From NCBI GenBank assembly GCA_046327755.1, contig JAXLXW010000002.1, positions 682,001 to 746,000 of the forward strand: a stretch of DNA of 64,000 nt, read 5' to 3'. The position numbers and the translations under genes were made by a program. The stretch's first letter is position 1, and each line of letters opens with the position of its first letter. This DNA is from SCN-70-22 sp046327755. GTDB lineage: Bacteria > Gemmatimonadota > Gemmatimonadetes > Gemmatimonadales > Gemmatimonadaceae. This document shows positions 49,717 to 57,595 of the stretch, piece after piece. Below the pieces are notes generated by a model, which saw only the letters and a list, made by a program, of their open reading frames with translations, did not search any database and was not told the origin of the DNA.

Positions 49717-50013
49717 ATGGCAATCAACGCGATATCCAGCAGTCTCACCGCCATCCAGCGACAGCAGGCGTCGATGGATCGTGCGGCCGAGAAGGTGGCG
49801 CGCTCCACCACGACCAACGTCACGGACGCCCCGACCAACCAGAAGGACGCAGAGGCGCTCGCCACGCAGGAGACGGGGCTGCTCGACGGGACCGTCCAGA
49901 TGATGGTCTCCAAGCGGATGTTCACCGCCGCCCTCAAGATGGCCGCCGCGGCCAACGAGGGGATCACTGAAGCGCTCCGCCTTGGCGGATACGACAGCGC
50001 CCAGGCGGCGTAG
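49717..50013 (+). CDS. 98-residue protein resembling a minimal flagellar rod/hook-type protein
   Basis: A good ribosome site (AGGAG) lies seven bases before ATG 49717. The N-terminal helix (MAINAISSSLTAIQRQQASM, then DRAAEKVARSTTTNVTDAP) is like the start of FlgB/FlgC-type rod proteins, and the C-terminal helix (TVQMMVSKRMFTAALKMAAA) is like their end. The central beta region of real rod proteins (130 or more residues) is missing. There is no other flagellar gene in the window. It might be a decayed or repurposed export substrate, or an unrelated helical hairpin. A strong terminator follows the stop. Confidence 0.6.
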   Translation: MAINAISSSLTAIQRQQASMDRAAEKVARSTTTNVTDAPTNQKDAEALATQETGLLDGTVQMMVSKRMFTAALKMAAAANEGITEALRLGGYDSAQAA

Positions 50014-50031
50014 TCCAGCGCTCCAACACCC

Positions 50032-50068
50032 GACCGCCGATCCGACGCCTCGCGTCGGATCGGCGGTC
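50032..50068 (+). terminator. Rho-independent terminator of the 98-residue protein gene
   Basis: GACCGCCGATCCGACGC, loop CTC, and its exact complement make a perfect 17-pair stem, followed by TTCGTTTTCCC. It begins 19 bases after the stop. Confidence 0.85.
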
Positions 50069-50562
50069 TTCGTTTTCCCCCTCCCCACACCATCGCCACA
50101 CCCCGTCCCGCCCCCGTCGCGCAGGCTGGCTGCCCGTCGCGCGGCGCTTGCCGTTTGCCCCCCCCGCCCTCCTCGCATTCTGCAACGTCGAGCTTCGGCC
50201 ACCACGGGTGCCGGTCCGCTGCGACACGGCTGAACGGGCAACCACGGACTGGTGAACGAGCCGATCGTCCCCGCCATCCGCAGGAACCAAGCGCTCGTCC
50301 GGTTCGCGCGCAGAAAGCGTTGTGGTTGAACGTCTTACCGCGCACTGATGCTCGCAGTTACCGGCGTCGGCGCCCCGCGGCGCAGCGACTCGGCGACCCG
50401 GCACGCCACGTGCAAATGTGATGTACCGCACATCGGCGGCTCGCTCGATCACCCGCTGCTGGCTGCGGACGTCGACCTCCGCCGATGTGCGCCACCCGAT
50501 CCTCACCGGCCGCCTGTCCGCCGTTGCGCTTCCCGAAGTCCATCCCGCTGTCCCCGACGACC
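50069..50562. other. 494-base leader region of the PEP-CTERM gene, with an inverted repeat
   Basis: There is no gene I can support. An inverted repeat GCACATCGGCGG (50428-50439) and CCGCCGATGTGC (50479-50490), with a 39-base loop, lies 70-135 bases before the PEP-CTERM start and could be a 5'-UTR hairpin or operator pair. I looked for riboswitch-like conserved cores and saw none I could name. Frames open here are GC shadows. Confidence 0.45.
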
Positions 50563-51303
50563 ATGCGCTTCTCCCGTCCGCTCTCGACCCTCGCCGCCCT
50601 CGCCTCGATCGCGACTTCCGCCGCATCGGCGCAGGCGCAGGTCCCGAAGCTCCAGACCAAGCCCATCGAGGCGTACCGGATCAAGAACCTGCAGTTCCAG
50701 ACGAAGGCGCCCAACCCGGCGGTGACCGCCTACGGTTACTATGTAGGCCCCTTCACCGGGACGGTCCTCTCCGACCCGACGCGCGCGTCGCTCAATCTTT
50801 TCTGCGTCGACGTCCTGAACCACATCAACTTCGGTCAGGTGTGGACCGGCGTCTTCACGCGCCTCAGCTCGAACGACTTCTCGGCGACCCGCCACGGCAT
50901 CGCCAAGGTCACGCAGTACCAGAAGGCTGCCTACCTCGCGTCGATGTACCGCGCTCCGGGGACCAGGACGACCCAGTGGGGGGGGATCCAGACGGCGATC
51001 TGGAACCTGCTCAACCCCGGGCTCCCGAACGGCGGGACCAATCCGGCCGTGAATTCGTCCGAAGCATACTGGCTGAACCAGGCCGACTCGTGGTATAACA
51101 ATGGGGGGGCGCGTTCCTTCGATTTCTCGCGGTGGTCGATCGTGACCGATTCGCGGGCCGCTGGACGGGTCTCGGGCGTCGGGGCACAGGAGTTCATCAC
51201 CGATACGGTGGCGACTCCCGAGCCGGAGACCTGGATCCTCTTTGGAACGGGTGCCCTCGTGATTCTCGGCATCGCGATCTCCAAGGGCGCCATCCGACTC
51301 TAG
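50563..51303 (+). CDS. PEP-CTERM sorting-domain protein, extracellular
   Basis: From ATG 50563 (MRFSRPLSTLAALASIATSA) the product is 246 residues with a signal peptide ending SAQAQ. The C-terminus TPEPETWILFGTGALVILGI, then AISKGAIRL, is the PEP-CTERM sorting signal: a PEP motif, a transmembrane helix and a short basic tail. Such proteins are cut and anchored by exosortase, usually in species that make exopolysaccharide. The body contains aromatic/Asn-rich segments (FCVDVLNHINFGQVWTGVF; WYNNGGARSFDFSRW). No exosortase gene is in the window. Terminators lie on both sides, so it is monocistronic. Confidence 0.85.
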   Translation: MRFSRPLSTLAALASIATSAASAQAQVPKLQTKPIEAYRIKNLQFQTKAPNPAVTAYGYYVGPFTGTVLSDPTRASLNLFCVDVLNHINFGQVWTGVFTRLSSNDFSATRHGIAKVTQYQKAAYLASMYRAPGTRTTQWGGIQTAIWNLLNPGLPNGGTNPAVNSSEAYWLNQADSWYNNGGARSFDFSRWSIVTDSRAAGRVSGVGAQEFITDTVATPEPETWILFGTGALVILGIAISKGAIRL

Positions 51304-51381
51304 GCGTCTGCAGGCGATCTGCAGGCGATCGGAACAATGGAGTGAGTTGGGCTGCGCCTCTCCCTCGGGTGCGGCCAGTGG

Positions 51382-51415
51382 AAAGTGGGCTGGGTCCCGG
51401 AACCCAGCCCACTTT
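51382..51415 (+). terminator. Rho-independent terminator of the PEP-CTERM gene
   Basis: AAAGTGGGCTGGGT and ACCCAGCCCACTTT form a perfect 14-pair stem around a six-base loop, followed by TCATT. It lies about 80 bases after the stop; the A/T flanks would let it work in both directions. Confidence 0.8.
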
Positions 51416-51534
51416 TCATTGTGGCCGGCGCTACCTAGAGTGTCCGGACCGCACGATACTTGCGAACGGTGGGGCGTCACGTCGTTCCACCGCATGCTCC
51501 ACCAGCAGCGCTCCAACTCGCGACCGACCTTCCC

Positions 51535-52035
51535 GTGAATGCTTCAGAACGCGCCGACGCGCTGATCGCCCCCGCCTACCTCGTCGCCTTCCTCCTGGTG
51601 GCGACGCCGGCGATGGACTTCCTCACCAGCATCCTCCCGCTGCGCTTTGGCGACATCGAGTGGCGCTTTGCATCGGTAGGGCTGCTCTCCGGCTTCCTGC
51701 TCACCCCGTTGCTCGGCGTCATCCTCGCCATGGGGGTCGCCGCCTACGCGGAGCACATGACGCTGCAGCGTATCCTGGCGATCGTGAACATCGTGATGGG
51801 TGTCCTCTTTGCCGCGCTGGTCGCCTTCTTCGTCCTCGACATCTTGCAGCTGCGGAGCGTGGTGCAGGCCGAGGCCAAGCCGGCCTTCGAGTCGGCGGCG
51901 TCGAAGGCGATCGTGAAGCACCTCTCGTTCGTCGTGGCGGCGCTGGTGATGGGGTGGCGCGGGATGCGCGCCTCGCGCGAGAACGACATGGCGTCGCCGC
52001 ACCGCCCGCGCGCCTCGGTCATCATCGGCGGCTGA
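51535..52035 (+). CDS. Small membrane protein of unknown function
   Basis: A GTG at 51535 gives 166 residues with four probable transmembrane helices (IAPAYLVAFLLVATPAMDFL; LLSGFLLTPLLGVILAMGVA; IVNIVMGVLFAALVAFFVL; HLSFVVAALVMGWRGM). No family is recognised. The frame is open back to an ATG at 51460, but the region upstream is Pro/His-rich and unlikely to be coding. A weak TTTTCA-N17-TAGAGT promoter (51413-51441) fits the GTG start. The stop lies five bases before the crotonase start. Confidence 0.6.
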   Translation: MNASERADALIAPAYLVAFLLVATPAMDFLTSILPLRFGDIEWRFASVGLLSGFLLTPLLGVILAMGVAAYAEHMTLQRILAIVNIVMGVLFAALVAFFVLDILQLRSVVQAEAKPAFESAASKAIVKHLSFVVAALVMGWRGMRASRENDMASPHRPRASVIIGG

Positions 52036-52039
52036 CGCC

Positions 52040-52840
52040 GTGGACGCCGTGGAGACCGCGTCGCCGGCCCCGCTCGTCCTCGTTGCACGTGACGGGGCGA
52101 TCGCCACGCTCACGATCAACCGCCCGGACAAGCGCAACGCGCTGAGTGCCGGCGTGCGCCGCGCCTTCCTCGAGGCGTTCACTCCGCTCTCTGCCGATCC
52201 CGACGTCCGAGTGATCGTCGTCACGGGGGCTGGGGACAAGGCGTTCGTTGCCGGAGCCGACATCGCGGAGTTCGCCACCCGCACACCGGTGGAGCAGTAC
52301 CAGGCAATGCGCGCCCCCTCGCCCCTCGAGGCGATCGAGCGCTCGCCCAAGCCGGTGATCGCCGCGATCAACGGCTACTGCCTGGGGGGCGGGCTCGAGC
52401 TGGCGATGGCATGCGACTTCCGCATCGCCGCCGACAGCGCGCGGTTTGGCCAGCCCGAGATCAACCTCGGGATCATCCCCGGCGGTGGCGGGACGCAGCG
52501 ACTCCCGCGGCTCATCGGATTGGGGCTGGCCATGCAGATGGTGCTGACGGGCGAGGCGATCGACGCGGCCACGGCGCTCCGGGTAGGGCTGGTGCAGGAA
52601 GTGGTTGCACCCGACGAGTTGATGGTTCGCGTGCGATCCATCGCCGAGGGGATCGCCCGCAAGAGCCCGGTGGCGCTTGCCGCGGCGAAGGAGGCGACGC
52701 GCGCCGCCCTGCAGACGCCGCTGGCCGAGGGGCTGCGCGTGGAGACCGGGTTGTACCTGCTCGCGTTCGCGAGCGACGACAAACGAGAGGGGGTCGCCGC
52801 CTTCCTGGAGAAGCGCCCGCCGCAGTTCACCGGGCGGTAG
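52040..52840 (+). CDS. Enoyl-CoA hydratase (classical crotonase)
   Basis: The 266-residue protein starts at GTG 52040. It has IATLTINRPDKRNALSAGVR, VIVVTGAGDKAFVAGADIAE, AINGYCLGGGLELAMACDFR and GQPEINLGIIPGGGGTQRLP, with both catalytic glutamates in place (in GLELAMACD and QPEINLG), unlike the crotonase at 36693. It adds water to trans-2-enoyl-CoA in beta-oxidation. The context (a small membrane protein before, TonB after) gives no pathway. The start could also be a GTG four codons later. Confidence 0.9.
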   Translation: MDAVETASPAPLVLVARDGAIATLTINRPDKRNALSAGVRRAFLEAFTPLSADPDVRVIVVTGAGDKAFVAGADIAEFATRTPVEQYQAMRAPSPLEAIERSPKPVIAAINGYCLGGGLELAMACDFRIAADSARFGQPEINLGIIPGGGGTQRLPRLIGLGLAMQMVLTGEAIDAATALRVGLVQEVVAPDELMVRVRSIAEGIARKSPVALAAAKEATRAALQTPLAEGLRVETGLYLLAFASDDKREGVAAFLEKRPPQFTGR

Positions 52841-52975
52841 CGTGCGTTGGCGGCGCGGGGCGTTCCGTTCGCCCCACACGGCTTGTCGCCGCACGCCGAC
52901 CGCTTCATGTTGACAGGAGTGATGGTACCCTGCCATCGCCCCCCGACCGTCCGCCCTTGCTGGCGGAGGTGACCC

Positions 52976-53704
52976 ATGCTCTTCCGACGCCTGGTCGAAT
53001 CCAACGCGCGCGCGACCTTTGTCGCGAGCCTCGAGGGCTATGCGGTGAGCGTCGTGGCGCACGCCGCGATCATCGGGAGTACGGTCTTCGTCACGTCGCG
53101 CGACGTGAAGCCGTCGGACCTGGCGAACTCGTTCTCGCCGGTCGCGTTTTTCATCCCGAAGGATCGCATCATCGGGTCGCGCCCCCGGCAGGAACGCATC
53201 ACGTACATGTCGACTGAGGCACCCGGCGGCTCGGGGAACGAGGTGCAGGACGACAAGGCGACCAGGTTCCGCCCCGAACCGGTGGAGCCGGGGCCGGGGC
53301 TCACCGAGCTGGCGAGCAAGACCTCCGAGGAGCAGCACACCGCCCCCGAATCGGAGGGCGACAGCGTGATGACGGTGCTGCAGGTCGACTCGGCGGCCGC
53401 GCGCTACGACGACAGTGCGGCACCGCCGTATCCCCCCAAGATGCTGGAGAAGAAGATCGAGGGGACGGTGGGGATCCAGTACATCGTCGACACGACCGGG
53501 ACGGCCGACGTGTCGAGCATCGTGGTCCTCTCCGCCACGCACCCGGACTTTGCCGAGTCGGTGAAGCACACGCTCCCCCAGATGCGCTTCCGCGCTGCGG
53601 TGATGAACGGGCGCAAGGTGCGACAGCTGGTGCAGCAGATGTTCGCCTTCAAGATCGACACGACGATGCTCGCCACGCAGGCGAAGAAGCCCGACAAGCC
53701 CTAA
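52976..53704 (+). CDS. TonB-family energy transducer
   Basis: The 242-residue protein has one N-terminal transmembrane helix (YAVSVVAHAAIIGSTVFVT), a Pro/Glu-rich periplasmic spacer, and a C-terminal TonB domain (APPYPPKMLEKKIEGTVGIQ; VDTTGTADVSSIVVLSATHP; ESVKHTLPQMRFRAAVMNGR). It links ExbB/ExbD to outer-membrane receptors such as the one at 45201. A perfect ribosome site GGAGGTGA (52965-52972) lies three bases before the ATG. The same bases end a 16-codon frame from 52922, a possible leader peptide. No exbB/exbD genes are adjacent. Confidence 0.88.
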   Translation: MLFRRLVESNARATFVASLEGYAVSVVAHAAIIGSTVFVTSRDVKPSDLANSFSPVAFFIPKDRIIGSRPRQERITYMSTEAPGGSGNEVQDDKATRFRPEPVEPGPGLTELASKTSEEQHTAPESEGDSVMTVLQVDSAAARYDDSAAPPYPPKMLEKKIEGTVGIQYIVDTTGTADVSSIVVLSATHPDFAESVKHTLPQMRFRAAVMNGRKVRQLVQQMFAFKIDTTMLATQAKKPDKP

Positions 53705-53731
53705 CGAGCACGCGCCGCGCGGGGCCGGCGC

Positions 53732-54961
53732 TCAGCGCGCCCCGTCGGTGACCAGTGCGCGATAGCTGGGCCACCCGCCGCGCCGGTGGCGCTGCGCGAA
53801 GTCGTCAAAGGGTTGCAGCAGCTGCACGCTGGCAAAGCCGCGCACGGCGAGCGGGTGTTGGTCACCGAAGTTGCGCCCGAAATACGACCGGATGATGACC
53901 GCGTTGCGTTCGTGCGGGAGCGACGCCACGTGCGAGGCGAAGGTCTCGAAGGTCGCGTCACCCCAGAGGTAGAACTCCACGTTGGACGTGTACAGCGCGG
54001 TGACGCGTTCGCCGCGCGCCGCGACGTCGCGGGCGATCGCCGGGAGGGCGCGGGTCCCGCCCAGGTTGCCGACGACAGGGATGATGCGGTCGCTGTCGTG
54101 CATCGCCTTCACGTAGCGCCACGCCTCCTCGCTGGCGAGGTAGGAGGCGCGCGCGCCCTCGGTGTCGCGGGCGAGGATGAGGTCGCGCAGCGTGGGATAG
54201 TAGGCGCGCGGCGGGCGCCCGAACGAGGTGAAGCGGAGCGCAAGGCCCTCGCGCTGGAAGGTGGCGGCGAAGCGCTGGATGGTGGCGCGATCGGCGGCGG
54301 AGAGCGGGATGCCGGTGGCGGCGGCGTCTCGCACGAGGTCTGCTTGCAGCTGCCGGTATGCCGCCTCGTTGCCCGGCGCACCCTCGAGGGCGCTGACGAT
54401 CGACTCGATCGAGCGGTCGCCCCAGGTGTCGGCATCGCGCGGACAGCTGCGCCCTAACCAGAGACAGAGAAACCGGGCACGGTTCGCCGAACGGGCGAAG
54501 AGCGCCTTGAACATCAGGTGCTGGAGGAGGTTGTCGCGCCGCACGTCGACGAGGTAGGCGATGCGCGGGCGGATGGCGGCGATGTAGGAGTAGTTCTGGT
54601 CCGGCCCCACGCCGAGGTAGGCGCCGCCCCGCACCCCCATGGCACGCAGTCGCGGGATGACGTGGAGGTACGACGCCTCGTTGGAGATGAGGTTGTCGGT
54701 ATCGAAGTAGCCGGCGTCCTCGGAGAGACGGGCCACGATCGCGGCGAAGGAGGTGTCGCTGGCTCCACGTCGCGCGGCGGGCTCCGCGGAGCGGGCGGCG
54801 GGTGCAGGCGGTGCGGCCGTCACACGCTGGGCGTGCACAGGTCCGAGCGGCGCGAGCGCCGCGAGCGCCACGCCGACGGCGAACGGGAGCGCGCGCCCCG
54901 GAGCTTCCCGGCGCCGACTCACGGAGCGCACCCGATTGTCGGCGCGCTCCGCCACTATCAT
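53732..54961 (-). CDS. Exported protein, possible SAM-methyltransferase-like fold
   Basis: From ATG 54961 the product is 409 residues with a signal peptide ending PVHAQ; a GTG 12 codons later would also give a good signal peptide. The body has FDTDNLISNEASYLHVIPRL, GGAYLGVGPDQNYSYIAAIR and YLVDVRRDNLLQHLMFKALF, a set I recall from conserved bacterial proteins with a methyltransferase-like fold (Leptospira LIC_10091 type). The glycine motif (AYLGVGPDQN) and the acidic residue (VDVRRDN) would fit a SAM-like site. Export of such a fold is odd, so the enzymatic role is uncertain. It is divergent from the FAD oxidase gene. Confidence 0.6.
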   Translation of the reverse strand: MIVAERADNRVRSVSRRREAPGRALPFAVGVALAALAPLGPVHAQRVTAAPPAPAARSAEPAARRGASDTSFAAIVARLSEDAGYFDTDNLISNEASYLHVIPRLRAMGVRGGAYLGVGPDQNYSYIAAIRPRIAYLVDVRRDNLLQHLMFKALFARSANRARFLCLWLGRSCPRDADTWGDRSIESIVSALEGAPGNEAAYRQLQADLVRDAAATGIPLSAADRATIQRFAATFQREGLALRFTSFGRPPRAYYPTLRDLILARDTEGARASYLASEEAWRYVKAMHDSDRIIPVVGNLGGTRALPAIARDVAARGERVTALYTSNVEFYLWGDATFETFASHVASLPHERNAVIIRSYFGRNFGDQHPLAVRGFASVQLLQPFDDFAQRHRRGGWPSYRALVTDGAR

Positions 54962-54970
54962 TGTCCCGGT

Positions 54971-56614
54971 ATGTGGTCCCGCTTCGTGCATTCGCCCCCT
55001 CCGATTCGCGGTCCGTTCCGGACGGACGACGCCGCTCGCGCCGTCTACGCCGAGAGCGCCGGAGTCCTCCAACTCGTTCCCCGAGCGGTCGCCGTCCCGC
55101 TCGACGCCGACGACGTCGTCACCCTGTTACGCTGGGCGGCGACCGAACGCGTGCCGATCGTCCCGCGCGGCAGCGGGAGCAGCATGGGGGGAGGCGCGGT
55201 CGGCGACGGCGTGATCGTCGACTGCTCGCGCCTCCTCGCCAGACAGGCGATCGATCGCGAGCACCGCACAATATGGGTGGAGAGCGGGGTGCTGCGGCGC
55301 GACGTGGAGCACGCAGCCAACGCCGTCGGGCTGCGCTTCCCGGTCGATCCGTCGAGCGGGACCTTCGCGACGATCGGGGGGATGGCCTCGACCAACGCCG
55401 CCGGCCCGCGCACCCTCGCCTTTGGGGCGATGCGGCGGTGGGTGGAAGCGGCGGCGTGCGTCTTCGCCGATGGCAGCCGCGCCACGATCCGCCGCGGGGC
55501 CCCACTCCCGTCGGGGGTGCCGGCACTGGATCGTTGGAGCGAGGTGCGCGACGCGATCCGCATTGCGGCGGCTGCCCTCCCCGCCCCGCGCGTGCGCAAG
55601 GAGTCGTCCGGGTACGGCGTGCACGACTTCGCCGCCAGCGGCGAGCTGCTCGACCTGCTGGTGGGGAGCGAGGGGTCGCTCGCCCTCTTCACTTCGCTCG
55701 AGTTGCGCCTGACGGATGTCCCGTCGGCCACCGCGAGTGTCCTGGCTGCGTTCCCGTCGCTCGAGCGGTCGGTGGCGGGGGCCGCGCTCGCGCGCGAGGC
55801 CGGCGCCACGGCGTGCGAACTCCTCGACCGCACCTTCCTCGACGTCGCCCGCAGCGCGCAGGCACTCCCCGTCCCCGACGACGCGGAGGCGGTCCTCCTC
55901 ATCGAGCTCGAGGGCGATGCGGCCCACGGCACGGAGGAGGTCCGCTCCCGCGCCAGGGCGCTCGCCGCAGCGTGCGAGGGCAATGGCGCCACCGGCGTCC
56001 TGGTAGGGCTCGACGCCGAATCCGAAGAGACGCTCTGGGCGTTGCGCCATGCGGCATCGCCGATCCTCTCGCGACTCGACCCCAACCTCAAGTCGATGCA
56101 GGTGGTGGAGGACGGCTGCGTTCCCCCTCAACGCCTGGGCGACTACGTGCGCGGGGTGCGGAGCGCCCTCGTCGCGTCGCGCCTGCGTGGCGTGATCTTC
56201 GGGCACGCCGGTGACGCGCACGTGCACGTCAATGCGCTGGTGGACGTGCGCGACGAGGATTGGTGCGATCGCGTCCGCCTCCTCTTCCACAACGTGGTCG
56301 CCCTCACCTCCGCGCTGGGCGGAACTCTGGCCGGCGAGCACGGCGACGGGCGTTGGCGCACGCCGGCGCTGGACCAGCTGTGGCCCGCCGCCGCACTGGC
56401 GCTGTTCGAGCGCATCAAGGCGATCTTCGATCCGGCCGGGATCCTCAATCCGGGCGTGAAGGTCCGCCCCCTCGCCAGCGATCTCTTCGCGCGCATCAAG
56501 TACGACCCCGCCCTCCCGCCGCTCCCGGAGGAAGCGCGCGCCGTCCTGTCGCGCGTGGAGCGCGAGCGCGCCTACGACGTCCCTCGTCTGGAGATGCTCT
56601 CCAGCCCCGAATAG
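54971..56614 (+). CDS. FAD-linked oxidase (GlcD/D-lactate dehydrogenase family)
   Basis: From ATG 54971 the product is 547 residues. The N-terminal PCMH-type FAD domain is seen in RVPIVPRGSGSSMGGGAVGD, SGTFATIGGMASTNAAGPR and GSEGSLALFTSLELRL; the C-terminal FAD-oxidase domain in FGHAGDAHVHVNALVDV and GGTLAGEHGDGRWRTP, with FDPAGILNPGVKV. Family members oxidise 2-hydroxyacids such as glycolate and D-lactate. The subunits GlcE/GlcF are absent, so it resembles stand-alone relatives. Only nine bases separate its start from that of the divergent gene. Confidence 0.9.
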   Translation: MWSRFVHSPPPIRGPFRTDDAARAVYAESAGVLQLVPRAVAVPLDADDVVTLLRWAATERVPIVPRGSGSSMGGGAVGDGVIVDCSRLLARQAIDREHRTIWVESGVLRRDVEHAANAVGLRFPVDPSSGTFATIGGMASTNAAGPRTLAFGAMRRWVEAAACVFADGSRATIRRGAPLPSGVPALDRWSEVRDAIRIAAAALPAPRVRKESSGYGVHDFAASGELLDLLVGSEGSLALFTSLELRLTDVPSATASVLAAFPSLERSVAGAALAREAGATACELLDRTFLDVARSAQALPVPDDAEAVLLIELEGDAAHGTEEVRSRARALAAACEGNGATGVLVGLDAESEETLWALRHAASPILSRLDPNLKSMQVVEDGCVPPQRLGDYVRGVRSALVASRLRGVIFGHAGDAHVHVNALVDVRDEDWCDRVRLLFHNVVALTSALGGTLAGEHGDGRWRTPALDQLWPAAALALFERIKAIFDPAGILNPGVKVRPLASDLFARIKYDPALPPLPEEARAVLSRVERERAYDVPRLEMLSSPE

Positions 56615-56638
56615 GTTTCCGGCGCGCCGCGGCGCGCC

Positions 56639-56670
56639 ACTCCCGACTCCCGTCCCCCGTCTCCCGTCCC
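56639..56670. repeat. CTCCCGTC-type repeat abutting the thyX start
   Basis: ACTCCCGACTCCCGTCCCCC and GTCTCCCGTCCC are the reverse complement of the GACGGGAGA family at 23.6 and 24.8 kb. The tract runs straight into the ATG of thyX, so the usual ribosome site is missing there. Confidence 0.6.
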
Positions 56671-57420
56671 ATGTTCTATTACGAACCGCGTGTCACCGTC
56701 CTCGCCCGCCCCTCGTTCACCGAGGCGGCGCACCTTCCGGTCGCGTGGAACGGCGAGTCGACGGACGGCGAACGCCTGGCGGAGTTCGCGGGACGGCTCT
56801 GCTACATGAGCCAGCGCAACCCGGCCGGACGCTCCACGCGCGAGTACCTCGAGAACATCCTCAAGCAGGGACACGGGAGCGTCCTCGAACACGCGAACTA
56901 CTCGTTGCTGCTGGAAGGGATCTCGCGCTCGCTGACGCACGAACTCGTGCGCCATCGCGCCGGCTTTGCCTACTCGCAGCTGTCGCAGCGCTACGTCGAC
57001 GAGTCGGAAGCGGCCTTCGTCGTCCCGCCGGCGATCATCGGCGACGAGGCGCTGGAGACGAAGTGGCGTGAGCAGGTCGAGTCGGCCCAGAAGACCTACG
57101 TCGCCCTCGTCGATGACCTCATGCAGCGGTATTCGTGGGTCGCCGACAAGGTCCATCGCCGCAAGATGGCGCGCGAGGCCGCGCGCGGCGTCCTCCCGAA
57201 CTCGACGGAAACGAAGATCGTCGTGACGGGGAACGTGCGGGCGTGGCGCACGATGCTCGAGCTGCGCTGTGGCGAAGGCGCCGAGCAGGAGATCCGCCGC
57301 ATGGCGCTCATGGTGCTCCGCACGATGCAGCAGGAAGCCCCGGCCTTCTTCGGAGACTTCGAGGTGTACATGGCCGAAGACCGCCGCGAGTCGGCGCGCC
57401 CCGGCTTCCACAAGGTCTGA
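56671..57420 (+). CDS. thyX: Flavin-dependent thymidylate synthase
   Basis: The 249-residue protein carries the ThyX motif in the form RHRAGFAYSQLSQRY (Arg94 onward), with HELVRHRAGFAYSQLS and EHANYSLLLEGISRSLTHEL in front. It converts dUMP to dTMP with FAD, NADPH and methylene-tetrahydrofolate, without ThyA-type chemistry. VLEHANYS and VVTGNVRAWRTMLELR, the other conserved sites, are intact. The start is fixed by MFYYEPRVTVLAR, a typical ThyX opening; it lacks a purine-rich ribosome site because a pyrimidine-rich repeat lies there. A strong terminator follows. Confidence 0.93.
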   Translation: MFYYEPRVTVLARPSFTEAAHLPVAWNGESTDGERLAEFAGRLCYMSQRNPAGRSTREYLENILKQGHGSVLEHANYSLLLEGISRSLTHELVRHRAGFAYSQLSQRYVDESEAAFVVPPAIIGDEALETKWREQVESAQKTYVALVDDLMQRYSWVADKVHRRKMAREAARGVLPNSTETKIVVTGNVRAWRTMLELRCGEGAEQEIRRMALMVLRTMQQEAPAFFGDFEVYMAEDRRESARPGFHKV

Positions 57421-57460
57421 TCCGGCGCGTCACGCAACAGGGACGCGGCGTTAGGCCCGG

Positions 57461-57490
57461 GGGACCAGCCACTGTCTGGTCCCTTTTTTT
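57461..57490 (+). terminator. Rho-independent terminator of thyX
   Basis: GGGACCAG, a seven-base loop, CTGGTCCC and seven T make an intrinsic terminator, 40 bases after the thyX stop. Confidence 0.9.
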
Positions 57491-57517
57491 CACGCACGGA
57501 CGTCGGGAGACTCCTTG

Positions 57518-57546
57518 TTGACCGATCCGGGCACCGCCCCTAGTAT
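57518..57546 (+). promoter_or_regulatory. Sigma-70-type promoter for the ATP-grasp gene
   Basis: TTGACC (57518-57523), exactly 17 bases, then TAGTAT (57541-57546). It lies directly behind the thyX terminator and 50 bases before ATG 57596. It rules out the TTG at 57515 as start. Confidence 0.65.
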
Positions 57547-57595
57547 TGCCGCCTCAGTCGAGCTCGAGCATAACGACGGCGGGTCCCTGGTCAGC

